Source: Roseateles oligotrophus
GTDB taxonomy: Bacteria; Pseudomonadota; Gammaproteobacteria; Burkholderiales; Burkholderiaceae_C
DNA length: 64,000 bases
NCBI RefSeq assembly: GCF_025717515.1
Contig: NZ_JAJIRN010000014.1
Span: 1 to 64,000 of the forward strand
Direction: 5' to 3'
Positions 1 to 10,200 of the stretch are shown here, piece after piece (position 1 is the first letter of the stretch; each line of letters begins with the position of its first letter). Both the position numbers and the translations under genes were made by a program. Under the pieces are notes generated by a model. It saw only the letters and a list, made by a program, of their open reading frames with translations. It searched no databases and was not told where the DNA came from.

Positions 1-1116
1 GTAGCCGACAGGAGCCTGGCAAAACTGATGCCAACGTATGCGCGACACATTGCGAACGATGAACGCATGCGCTTCTGTCGGTCGTGCATGGCGTCGGGTT
101 TTCAGGCTTCGACATGCCAGATTATGGGACTGTCAACCTGCCTGATCCACGACGAGCCACTCTTGTCGAATTGCCTGCACTGCAGCGCTCCTACGCCGCC
201 CTACCGTCAGAGCACGGCACTTCGGCTCAACTGTGCAAGCTGCGGTTGGTCGTGGTGTGGCAGCTACAACGGATCTCCTCGTCAGACGCGCTGGGGAGGT
301 CCCATCGGCATCATCGGTCTCGAATGCCTTAGCGGATGGCTGGCCAGTCTGGAGAACGACGAATTCGTGCACTGGCGGAACCTCGATGTGTGGAACATTG
401 AGCGGGGTGCTGAAACATGGGAATGGGACAGCAGAATGCGCGAGCGCGGGGTGGCTATATTTGACACGCTTCTTCGCTTAGTGCCGGAAGGTCCGGCGAG
501 TAGTCCTGGATCACCAGTCTCGACTTTGGGGCCCTTCTGGTACTCCTGCAACGCCACTTGGAGGCAACCGAGGCTCGGCGAGTACGAAAAGCTTGCTGCC
601 GAGTTGGAAATGCTGCCGACGGATGACGATCAACGATTTGCCCAGCACTTCACGCTGTACTCCGATGGCGTTCCGGTACCTACAAACCCAATCGTTCCTC
701 CTGAGGTACACGCGAGGGTTCTCTGGCGGGCGCAGTTCGAGGGGCGAGTCGGCTTTGGCATGGTAAACAGGCACCAAGTCATCATCGACAACGGATTATT
801 GGCCCGATTGCTCGGATTTGAACCCTCACAGAGCTGGTTTTTTGTGTCGAACCGCGAGCTCACGATGGGCTTGTTGCAGGCATGTAAAGAAGTGGCATTG
901 CGGGCCGCGAGGCGATGGCACCAGAGCTTGCTGCTGAAAGGCACCTGCCTCCGCCCCTACGAGCTCCTCGACGACCACGCAGACCAGCGACGTGAGCTCG
1001 GCTTCTGGTCAGAATGGGATCACCATCCTATCGCGTGGGTCAGCTTAGGCAAGCGTCACAGACCGCAACCTAGCAATCTGCCCGTGTGGGAAAGAGTCTA
1101 TCTTGCGGTCTTGTAG
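1..1116 (+). CDS. TniQ-like zinc-finger protein, 5' end cut by the window edge
   Basis: The frame is open from the first base. The first in-frame ATG is at 28, so the protein probably starts outside the window. Counting from that ATG, the N-terminal part carries four metal-ligand pairs: C17/C20, C38/H41 (CLIH), C49/C52 and C69/C72. This is the layout of the TniQ zinc-binding region of Tn7- and Tn5053-type transposons, where TniQ/TnsD proteins help choose the target site. The rest (residues 80-362) is not recognised. No transposase or AAA gene is visible, but they would lie to the left. The base composition looks lower in GC than the genes after 12 kb, which fits an acquired element. The family call is by motif only. 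Confidence 0.55.
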   Translation, partial: VADRSLAKLMPTYARHIANDERMRFCRSCMASGFQASTCQIMGLSTCLIHDEPLLSNCLHCSAPTPPYRQSTALRLNCASCGWSWCGSYNGSPRQTRWGGPIGIIGLECLSGWLASLENDEFVHWRNLDVWNIERGAETWEWDSRMRERGVAIFDTLLRLVPEGPASSPGSPVSTLGPFWYSCNATWRQPRLGEYEKLAAELEMLPTDDDQRFAQHFTLYSDGVPVPTNPIVPPEVHARVLWRAQFEGRVGFGMVNRHQVIIDNGLLARLLGFEPSQSWFFVSNRELTMGLLQACKEVALRAARRWHQSLLLKGTCLRPYELLDDHADQRRELGFWSEWDHHPIAWVSLGKRHRPQPSNLPVWERVYLAVL

Positions 1117-1494
1117 TTGACCTTTGATGCCGCTCGGTCGAATAACTTTCGCTCGGAGGCGATTCACAAGGTCGGTTGGGTACTCGGCGGCCTCAACCGG
1201 ACTGCCACACGCTATTGGCAAATCCGCGCGCGTCTCAGGCGGCCCGCCCTCAGAGAGGTGGCTTGTTGTCGAGGTGGGCCATGCCTTTCTCAATAAAGAC
1301 CGTTGCGGCCTACACCCTGGGAGGCGGGGGAGGATTTGCGGTCAACTTACCGCTCAGCAGGGGGATGTATTGCGGCAATCACAGCCCTGGGGGGATGGTT
1401 TGATGCCCGAGAGCGAACCGCAAAGGTGCCCCTTGTTACCTTGGCTTCCCAATTAAATCAACAACTTGCCTGTGGCATCGGAGGGCTAGTTTTG

Positions 1495-1542
1495 TGTCAC
1501 CTGACTAGGAATTTCGGTAACCTCCCGAAAAATTTTGGTAAC
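1495..1542. repeat. Spaced direct repeat, possible transposon or IS end
   Basis: A 12-bp motif AATTTCGGTAAC at 1510-1521 recurs with one mismatch as AATTTTGGTAAC at 1531-1542, a period of 21 bp. A TGTCAC sequence lies at 1495-1500, just outside. Terminal TGT followed by transposase-binding repeats of about 20 bp is the design of Tn7/Tn5053-like and IS21-like element ends. The rest of 1117-1626 holds no convincing gene. Orientation and the partner end are unknown, so this is only a suggestion. Confidence 0.3.
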
Positions 1543-1626
1543 TGACCGCCTCGCCCGGTTTTTCCCTGGTCCAGCTGGCCCCTGGTCAATTCCAGAACCC
1601 TGAATCTCGCGCTCACCTTGAGTCGT

Positions 1627-1866
1627 CTATGCCAACCCCAGCGGCAACGCATTCAACTCCTTGCGCGCTTCCCGCCATTGCGGCCAGTGCAAGTCCAGCA
1701 ACGCCACGAACCGGTCTTCGCCCCTCCCGCCGCGGCCTTGACCGGCCGCACGACGCGCCTCCATGCACAGGCGCTCGTCCAGACGAGAGACCTCGTAGTC
1801 CAGCAATTCCCGCCAAGCCATGCCCAGCACCACGGCCAAAACCGTTGCCGTCAGCCGACTTGCCAA
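1627..1866 (-). CDS. Possible small hypothetical protein after the LysE gene
   Basis: This 79-codon frame begins 10 bp after the stop of the LysE-type gene, on the same strand, and could be its operon partner. It has a hydrophobic N-terminus and a charged remainder ending near WPQWREARKELNALPLGLA. The longest start is TTG; the first ATG is at 1821. No family is recognised and no ribosome-binding site is evident, so it may be spurious or a gene remnant. Confidence 0.25.
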   Translation of the reverse strand: MASRLTATVLAVVLGMAWRELLDYEVSRLDERLCMEARRAAGQGRGGRGEDRFVALLDLHWPQWREARKELNALPLGLA

Positions 1867-1876
1867 GGCATTTGAT

Positions 1877-2515
1877 TCAAGCCGCCGGGCTATGTAGCCG
1901 CACCAAGCTCAGACCCAGGAATACAAAGGCGCCGCCCGAACCCCGGTTGAACCAGACCACCCTTCGCCGGGTCGAGAAAAAACCGCCAACATGGCGGGCG
2001 AGACTCGCGTAGAGGGCGTGCGACAGCAAGGCGCAGGCGACAAAAGTCGCGGTCAAAAGCATGAATTGCGGCAGCACCGGCAGTTCGGTATGAATGAACT
2101 GGGGAAACAAGGCTGTAAAGAACAAAATGCTCTTTGGATTGGTCAGCGCTACCAGCAAACCTTGCATCAGCAGGCTAGGCGCCGAGCGCTGAACGAGCCC
2201 GCTACTCCGCGGCGCCGTGGCAAATACATTGCCTAGGCTGCGCCATTGCTTGATCCCCAAGTAGATCAAATACCCGGCCCCCGCCAACTTCATCCCGGCG
2301 AACAACAGGGCCGAGGCAGCCATTGCCGCCCCCAAGCCTGCCATTGCTGCGCTTGACACCAGCACAATGCCCAGTGCATTGCCCAGGGAACTCAACATGG
2401 TTCTCATCAATCCCTGGCTAACGGAATTACTCACCGCCAACAGCACACCGGGCCCGGGGCTGAGGGTCGTGAGCAAGGAAACGCCGAGGAAAAGAAGCCA
2501 AGTCGAGAAACTCAT
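1877..2515 (-). CDS. LysE/RhtB-family amino-acid exporter
   Basis: This is a predicted inner-membrane exporter of the LysE/RhtB superfamily, which expels amino acids or small metabolites. The protein opens with a hydrophobic helix followed by the family signature LSPGPGVLLAVSNSVSQG. About five further hydrophobic segments follow, and the loop NPKSILFFTALFPQF is typical of the family. The ATG at 2515 (MSFSTWLLFLGVSLL) gives the usual N-terminus and length (212 aa); an ATG at 2527 is almost as good, and a longer frame reaches 2575. It is divergent from the LysR gene, the usual arrangement of an exporter with its regulator. The substrate cannot be read from the sequence. Confidence 0.85.
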   Translation of the reverse strand: MSFSTWLLFLGVSLLTTLSPGPGVLLAVSNSVSQGLMRTMLSSLGNALGIVLVSSAAMAGLGAAMAASALLFAGMKLAGAGYLIYLGIKQWRSLGNVFATAPRSSGLVQRSAPSLLMQGLLVALTNPKSILFFTALFPQFIHTELPVLPQFMLLTATFVACALLSHALYASLARHVGGFFSTRRRVVWFNRGSGGAFVFLGLSLVRLHSPAA

Positions 2516-2566
2516 AAGCGCAGTCATTTGCAAGCAGAACGTCAATGTACCTTTAACACCTTGTTT

Positions 2567-2572
2567 TATAAT
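2567..2572 (+). promoter_or_regulatory. Putative -10 element of the LysR gene
   Basis: A perfect TATAAT lies 25 bp before the LysR start codon in an AT-rich 82-bp divergent intergenic region. No good -35 hexamer is seen at the right spacing, which is common for self-regulated LysR promoters. Confidence 0.4.
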
Positions 2573-2597
2573 CAATGAAAATTTTCAATACATTCAA

Positions 2598-3527
2598 ATG
2601 AAGATTGAAAATCTACAGGACCTGCATGTGCTGGTCGAGACCGCAAGAGGTGGCAGCCTGACCGCTGCGGCGCGGGCGCTGGAGCTGACACCCGCCGCCA
2701 CGAGCGCCACGCTCAAACGCCTTGAAACGCAGCTGGGCGTGCGCTTGTTTGAACGCTCGACCCGAGCGATGCGCTTGACCGATGCCGGCCAAACCCTGCT
2801 GGACTACGCCAGCCGCGCCATGGATCTGCTGCAAGAAGGCGAGGCTCAAGCCACAAGCGATGCCCGCGCTCTGCGCGGAGTCATCAGACTGGCCGCGCCG
2901 CCGGATCTGACAAGGCAGGTGTTGATACCTTGGCTGAATGAATTTCAGGCGGAAAACCCCGGCCTGCAGATGAATTTGAGCGTGGCAGAAAGCATGCAGG
3001 ATCTGGTGCGCGACAAAGTCGACCTGGCCTTGCGCATGGGCAGTTTGCAGGACTCCAGTCTGGTGGCACGCAAGCTGTTTTCGACTCAACGGGTGCTGTG
3101 CGCTGCGCCTGCCTACCTGCGAGTGCACGGCAGCCCCGAAACACCCCAAGATCTGGCCAGGCACAACTGCCTGAGCATCAATGTGGCGGGCCGCCGCTTG
3201 ACCGAATGGCGATTGCACAAACAGACCGGCGAATCCGCGACCGTCAAGGTGCAAGGCGACCGCTGGTCGAACGATGCGTCATTGAACCAGCAATGGGCTC
3301 TGGCAGGCGTCGGCGTGATGTTCAAGGCGCAAATCAATCTGCAGCAGCAGTTGAATTCGGGGGCTCTGGTGCGCCTGCTACCCGCTTGGGCCGGTGAGGA
3401 ATACCCCATTCATGCAGTCTTTCACAGCAGTCGCTTTGTGCCGACAAGAGTACGCAGTTTGGTGGATTTTCTGGCCCTCAAGTTCGACGGTACCCACGGC
3501 GAACTCAGCCACAACGCCACGATTTGA
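2598..3527 (+). CDS. LysR-family transcriptional regulator
   Basis: A 309-residue LysR-type regulator. Residues 1-60 form the winged helix-turn-helix (GGSLTAAARALELTPAATS, then LETQLGVRLFERSTRAMRLT), and the remainder is the periplasmic-binding-protein-like effector domain. The frame is open further upstream to 2367, but the ATG at 2598 (MKIENLQDLHVLVETA) matches the start of the family exactly and leaves room for the divergent promoter. It most likely controls the neighbouring LysE-type exporter; the effector is unknown. Confidence 0.9.
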   Translation: MKIENLQDLHVLVETARGGSLTAAARALELTPAATSATLKRLETQLGVRLFERSTRAMRLTDAGQTLLDYASRAMDLLQEGEAQATSDARALRGVIRLAAPPDLTRQVLIPWLNEFQAENPGLQMNLSVAESMQDLVRDKVDLALRMGSLQDSSLVARKLFSTQRVLCAAPAYLRVHGSPETPQDLARHNCLSINVAGRRLTEWRLHKQTGESATVKVQGDRWSNDASLNQQWALAGVGVMFKAQINLQQQLNSGALVRLLPAWAGEEYPIHAVFHSSRFVPTRVRSLVDFLALKFDGTHGELSHNATI

Positions 3528-3564
3528 GCGCACCAGCATCAACTGGAGCAGGGCCGAAGCGAGC

Positions 3565-4131
3565 TCAATCTCTTCTGGTCACAATAGTCACACGCCTATT
3601 TTCAGAGGCATCTGGCTGGACCTTGTTCAGCAATTCGCTAGACCCTTTACCCACAGCCATGAGACGTTCTGGCAGGACGCCCTGCTGAGCTACCAAGTAG
3701 CCGGCAACCGCCTCGGCTCGAAGCTGGGAAAGTTTTTGATTGAGGACAGGATCACCAAGCGGATCGGCATGCCCCTCGACATGAAAGCTAAAACCCGCCA
3801 ATTTATCCGACTGCAGTGCCCCGGCGAGAGTGTCGAGCATGGTCTTGGTTTGAGCACTCAACTCGACCGAGTTGGATGCAAAAGTGATCAGCAAGCTAGC
3901 TTTACCCGGGCCGGGCTTGGCTGATTTGACAAGCTCCGGCTTCACTATTGCAGGACGAAAACCTCGGGTCGAGGCATTGACTACCGGCTCAGGCCCGTCA
4001 ATCGCCAGGGCGTCGATCAATGCTGCTTCCGTGACTTGATCAGCCCTTAAGACCGCAACCGGAGCCTGGGCTTGAGCGAAATGCGTACATAAGCTTAGGA
4101 GCAGCAAAATCCTTTGGACGCTATTTTTCAT
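3565..4131 (-). CDS. OmpA-like peptidoglycan-binding protein
   Basis: The protein has a signal peptide (MKNSVQRILLLLSLCTHFAQAQA) and a C-terminal OmpA/MotB domain over about its last 110 residues. Recognisable parts are the strand ITFASNSVELSA, the segment HVEGHADPLGDPVLNQKLSQ, and the family ending ENRRVTIV. Such domains bind peptidoglycan in the periplasm. The ATG at 4131 was chosen because the signal peptide begins there, although the frame extends to 4185. It lies 86 bp after the TpsA-caspase gene on the same strand, so it is probably the third gene of that secretion operon and may tether or space the secretion complex. Confidence 0.8.
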   Translation of the reverse strand: MKNSVQRILLLLSLCTHFAQAQAPVAVLRADQVTEAALIDALAIDGPEPVVNASTRGFRPAIVKPELVKSAKPGPGKASLLITFASNSVELSAQTKTMLDTLAGALQSDKLAGFSFHVEGHADPLGDPVLNQKLSQLRAEAVAGYLVAQQGVLPERLMAVGKGSSELLNKVQPDASENRRVTIVTRRD

Positions 4132-4217
4132 GGCAAAAGCTATTTCCACTTTGGACGAGGTCAATGCGCCGATTATGTCCCCCATCGCATGGGCGTTGAA
4201 GGGACCTCCCGTTGGTA

Positions 4218-7200
4218 TTAATTGCGAGTTTCGAGTTGGCGTTGCTCAAACAGATAGTCACCACCGCTCTGGTGACCGCCAGCGCCGGAGGCACTGTAAC
4301 GAGGGCGCTGCGGTAGCTCTTTTGCGACAGCAAAACGAACCCGCTCGAATAGATTGCCGCCGGTTTGCCAGCTTTTAACCTGCTTGAGGTTTTGCATCAG
4401 GCTCCAGGCGAACGGTGAATGGCCATTCTTGCCCTCATCGAAGACCGGTTCGTTGCCGCCCGAGGACATCACGACGACCGACTTGCGCGCCAACAGCGCG
4501 TTGGGATCGGTGGATCCCGGCGCCGCGCGGATACGCTCTTTCGTGGCCAAGGAGCCCGAGAAGCAACTATCCGAGATCAGTGCCACTTGAGACGCTCCGA
4601 TTTGCGCGACGATGCGGTTGATGTCGGCGTTGGACAACCAAGTCTCCGGCCGTTTGGCATTGCTGTCAGCCAGTTGCCAGTAGCCCTGCCCGGTCGCTTC
4701 GACCAACTCGCCATGGCCGGCGTAATAGATCACGACCGAGTCCTTGGGCCCAAGCTCCAAGGCCAAGCGATTAAGCGTAGCAACCACCGCTCGCTTGGAT
4801 GCCGTCGGGATCACCAATGTTTCGTACCCTAGTGAGTTGTCCAGCAACTCGGCCATGGCGCGGGCATCTTTCACCGCATTGCTTAGTTTTGGAATACTCA
4901 AATCCGCGTACTCGTCGATGCCGAAAACGACCGCTACCTTTCGCACAATTTGCGGCAATGCGGCAGCCTTGACACGGCGCCTCTCTGGCAAGCCGGCACT
5001 CGACATTACCGCCTTCGTTTCTGCTTGTGCTTGTGCTTGTGCTTCTATTTTTGTTTCCGTCTTCGCCCCTGCCGAAGAAGCTTGCACTTGGGCATTGATG
5101 GAAACCTTGCTGGCCAGAGCCTTCTGTTTCAACTCTTCGGTTATCAGGCAATTGCCGGAGTCAAGCTCTTCCAAAGTTAGACAAACATGCAGATCGGCCA
5201 AATTTTCATTGAGCTCCAATTGATGAATGGCGTCGGCAAACAAGGCCTTTTTATAGATTTCACGTGAATTCAGTAGATCGGTCAGGGCCTCCAGGGACAT
5301 GCTGCCTACCAACACTTGGTCAAAGGATACGCCGGGGGCGGCCATTGCTGCCGTTACTGTATTTACGGCCGGGACAGGCGCGGCGAACACGCTCGAGGCA
5401 GAGGGCGAGGTGTAAGCGAGCGCCTCGGGGGACTCACTGGGCGCGGTCGGTGTAACGGATGCGACCACAGATGACTGCACCCCGGCACTTGGAGCTTGCA
5501 TCATGTCGAGTAGTCCGCCCGTCCCGCTTTGGACCGACTGTTCACCCACTTTGACCACCGAATTGAGGGCGGTGCTGACGGTTTGGTTCAAGGTCGCGGC
5601 CGGGCTAAGGGTCGTGACGGTCAGTGCGACTGCATTGGTCGCTGCCTGTGTGAAGTTGTAGTTAGTGGCCTGCAGACCTGATCCCAGTACCGCGTAGGTT
5701 CCAGCGGGTGCCTGCGCATCGGCTTGGGTGCTAAATACCAAAGACCCAGTGACGGCATTTTGAAGCGTGTCGCTGCCGACAAAGCCGCTCACCGACCCTA
5801 GCAATTGGGGAGCCGCTTCACCAACTCCTTTTTTGACGGGGCTGGCCACGTACTGAAGTACGGCGGGGCTGATATTGGCGTTCAGTGCGGTCGGTGGCGA
5901 AAGCATGTAGTTGCCTGCATCCGACCCGCTCAGGCCGAACCCACTGAGCACGACGGGCTTGGCGCTACCGACGTTCTTATCCTTAAAGCTGGCCGAACCC
6001 GGCGTGACATTGACCGTATCACCGGGCAATGCATTCACGCTGGCATTGCCACTGACCGTCGCGACCAGGCCACCGTCATAGGTGCGGCTGTTCACCGTCA
6101 AACCACCGAGACTGAGCTTGACCGGCGCGATATCGGCCTGCGTGGATGCCGTGGTGTTGTCGAGCGTGTAATTGCCGGCATCAGGGCCACTTAGGCTCAA
6201 GCCGATGATGTTGACCGTCTTGCCGATCGCAGCAGTCTTATCGATAAAGCTACCCTTTGCCGTAGCAACGCTCAGGCTGTCACCCGCAACCATTCCCAGG
6301 AACACCGCTGTGCCGCTATTCACTTTGACATCGGTATTTCGGTCATAGACCTTGTTTTCGGCCGTGATGCCAGTCACTGCGCTGACGCGGGCACGGTCAA
6401 TCGTCAAGAGGGCGTCTACAAAGTTGATAGCGTAGTTAACACCGGCCAAACCTTGCGGAGTCATCACATAGTTGCCCGCATTGCGTGCGCCCTGACTGCT
6501 GCCAGAAAAACCGAGTGTCCCGCCCAAAACCGAACCCGACTCGTCATTGGCGAAACCGCTGAAAATAACTCCATTGCCCCCTGCAAAAGCCTTGCCGTCA
6601 TAGGTCTTGCTCATTGGCACGGCAGTAACGGTGAGTGGGGCTTTGGAGATGCTGAGCGTGCCATTTGCCGCAATGAAGTCATAGTTGCTGGCACTCAGGC
6701 CGGCACTGCTGCCGGTGATCAACGCGCTACCCACGCCAGTAAGCGAGTTTGCATCACTGTGACCCACGGCACTACCGATGACCACAGCGCTAGTCTCGTT
6801 GTTGACAAAGCCGCTGATGACCTGCGCAAAGACTGGATTGAGTTCCCCATACTTGCGGGTTTGATCTTTGGCCGTAACGGTCAACAAGGCCTTGTCAATG
6901 CTCAGGGTCCCGCTATTGAAGTTGCTGAATTCGTAATTCGCGGCGGCCAAGCTGCCTGTGCTGGCGCTGATGACGACTTGCCCCACGCCCGTGCTCGGCA
7001 CCGCCGTCGTGCTGGCGCTTGCGCTGCCGGTCACGCCCGAATTCTGCAGCGTTTCGCCATTGACAAAACCGCTGACACTCGTGGTTAACACAGGGTTGGC
7101 TTGGCCGTACAAGCGGCTCTTGTTGTCGGCCGAAACGCTCAACAAGGCCTTGCCAATGTTCAGGGTCCCGCTATTGAAGTTGTTGAATTCGTAATTTGCG

Positions 7201-10200
7201 GCGGCCAAGCTGCCTTTGCTTGCGCTGATGACGACTTGCCCCACGCCCGTGCTCGGCACCGCCGTCGTGCTGGCGCTGCCGCTGCCGGTTACGCCTGAAT
7301 TCTGCAGCGTTTCGCCATTGACAAAACCGCTGACGGTCGTGGTTAGTACCGGGTTGGCTTGGCCGTACAAGCGGCTCTTGTTGTCGGCCGAGACGGTCAA
7401 TAAGGCCTTGTCAATGTTCAAGGTCCCGCTGTTGAAGTTGCTGAATTCGTAATTCGCGGCGATCAAGCTGCCCGCGCCGGCGGTGATCACCGACTGCCCC
7501 ACGCCCGTGCTCGGCACCGCCGTCGTGCTGGCGCTGCCGCTGCCGGTCACACCCGAATTCTGCAGGGTCTCGCCGTTGACAAAGCCGCTGACAGTCGTGG
7601 TTAGCACCGGGTTGGCTTGGCCGTACAAGCGACTCTTGTTGTCGGCCGAAACGGTCAACAAGGCCTTGTCAATGCTCAGGGTCCCGCTATTGAAGTTGCT
7701 GAATTCGTAATTTGCGGCGGCCAAACTGCCCGCGCCGGCGGTGATCACCGACTGCCCCACGCCCGTGCTCGGCGCCGCCGTCGTGCTGGCGCTGGCGCTG
7801 CCGGTTACGCCTGAATTCTGCAGCGTTTCGCCGTTGACATATCCGCTGACGGTCGTGGTCAGCACCGGGTTGGCTTGGCCGTACAAGCGGCTCTTGTTGT
7901 CGGCCGAAACGGTCAACAAGGCCTTGCCAATGTTCAGGGTCCCGCTATTGAAGTTGCTGAATTCGTAATTCGCGGCGGCCAAGCTGCCCGCGCCGGCGGT
8001 AATCACCGACTGCCCCACGCCCGTGCTCGGCACCGCCGTCGTGCTGGCGCTGGCGCTGCCGGTTACGCCTGAATTCTGCAGCGTTTCACCGTTGACAAAA
8101 CCGCTGACGGTCGTGGTCAACACCGGGTTGGCTTGGCCGTACAAGCGGCTCTTGTTGTCGGCCGAGACGGTCAACAAGGCCTTGTCAATGTTCAGGGTCC
8201 CGCTGTTGAAGTTGCTGAATTCGTAATTTGCGGCGGCCAAGCTGCCCGCACCGGCGGTAATCACCGACTGCCCCACGCCCGTGCTCGGCACCGCCGTCGT
8301 GCTGGCGCTTGCGCTGCCGGTTACGCCCGAATTCTGCAGCGTTTCGCCGTTGACAAAACCGCTGACAGTCGTGGTTAGCACCGGGTTGGCTTGGCCGTAC
8401 AAGCGGCTCTTGTTGTCGGCCGACACGGTCAACAAGGCCTTGTCAATGTTCAAGGTCCCGCTATTGAAGTTGCTGAATTCGTAATTTGCGGCGGCTAAGC
8501 TGCCCGCACCGGCGGCAATCACCGACTGCCCCACGCCCGTGCTCGGCACCGCCGTCGCGCTGGCGCTTGCGCTGCCGGTTACGCCTGAATTCTGCAGCGT
8601 TTCGCCATTGACAAAACCGCTGACGGTCGTGGTTAGCGCCGGGTTGGCTTGGCCGTACAAGCGGCTCTTGTTGTCGGCCGAGACGGTCAACATTGCTTTG
8701 TCGATGTGAACGGGAGCGTTGCCTGCATCAAGCGTCGCTGGCAACTGGTAATTGCTGGTGAGGCCGGTTCCATCATCCAAAGTGATCGTCTTGATGAACT
8801 TAGCAGCCGTCGCTACATTGGCGTCGCTGGCGGCAGCATTCCTGTAATTCAAGGTTTCGGTAACACCGCCAACGCTGGCCAAGTTACCCAAGTTCACGAC
8901 ACCGCTATTCAGGCCAGTCGTGCCGTCATAGACCTTGCTCGCCGAAATCGTTAACAGCCTTGGCGTGATTTGTCCGGTTTTCACTATCTCTTCGCCGCCC
9001 AATCGCATCGAATATCCATAAACCGGTGCGCCATTGAAATCAAACATATTCACCGTAACGGGGATGCTGTCGGAACCGGTCGCCACATCCTTCCGTGCAA
9101 AGGTGAAGGGGTTGGCTGCGTCTAATTTATCTGTTGACCAAGTGGGTACTCCGACGCCGTGAGTACTATTGCCCGCACCGGTGCCGCCGTCATAGACCTT
9201 TTTCAGGGACAGTGAATCGAAATCGATGTATTGCGGATCGGCGAACAACAAACCATTTCCGGTCTTTTGAGCCACCGGGGTGTCTTTGGTGATGACGTTA
9301 TGCTGGCTGAAGGCCGGCATCAAGGATCCCCTGCCAAACAAGGGCGCATTCGGATTTTGGGCGTAAACCAACCAGCGACCATTCGGTGTATTCAAGCCCG
9401 CACCAATATCAGAGATGAAAGCTTGGGCAGGCGATCCGTCGAAGCCGGATATTCTGATCGCGTCCTTGCTTGCCATCGAACCAAGCGAAGTCCCCTCATG
9501 CAGCTGAATGATGTTCGCCTGCACCTGCAGCGAACCACCTGCCACAATACTCAGAGCACCTGCTGTAGCGGCGGAAAAATTTCCACCCGCCTTCAACAAT
9601 ATGTCTCCATCACCACCAAGCGAGATAAGACCCTTTTGAAAGTCCAGATTTTCACCTTGAATTTCAAGCGATGACGGACTACCGGTCAACCGACCGCCAA
9701 CAAAACTAAGCTTCCCGCCAGCACCAATATCCAGCCCTACACCTGTTGGAGCCAGAACCGGCAAGCCCATATACACATTATCATTACCAATGATCGACGT
9801 TCGACCCGCCAATGACAGGTCGATGGAGCCGGCAAGCAGGTCTATCGAGCTACCGCGACCATGGTTTAGCGAGTGATCGAAACCAGATATATTGACACTG
9901 GCCCCACCTCCGACCTGCAAGGCAACGCCAGAATTTGCAAAAACAATCCCCCTCCCGTATAAATTCCCAAGGCTAGGGTTTAAATCGAGGCGATCATTTG
10001 TCGTCCCAGTGATCGACATTGACGCCGTTGCGTCTTGCGTCAACGGTAGAAGGCTGAGGCGCCCAAGCAACACCACCCCTGATGGTGAATTCGAGGAGCG
10101 GTAGACACTCGAATTAACGAGACCATCAATACTGATGGAATGCGTTGCCGCAATCGTTCCGCCTAAAATAATCCCTACGCGAGAAAAATCCCCATTTGAA

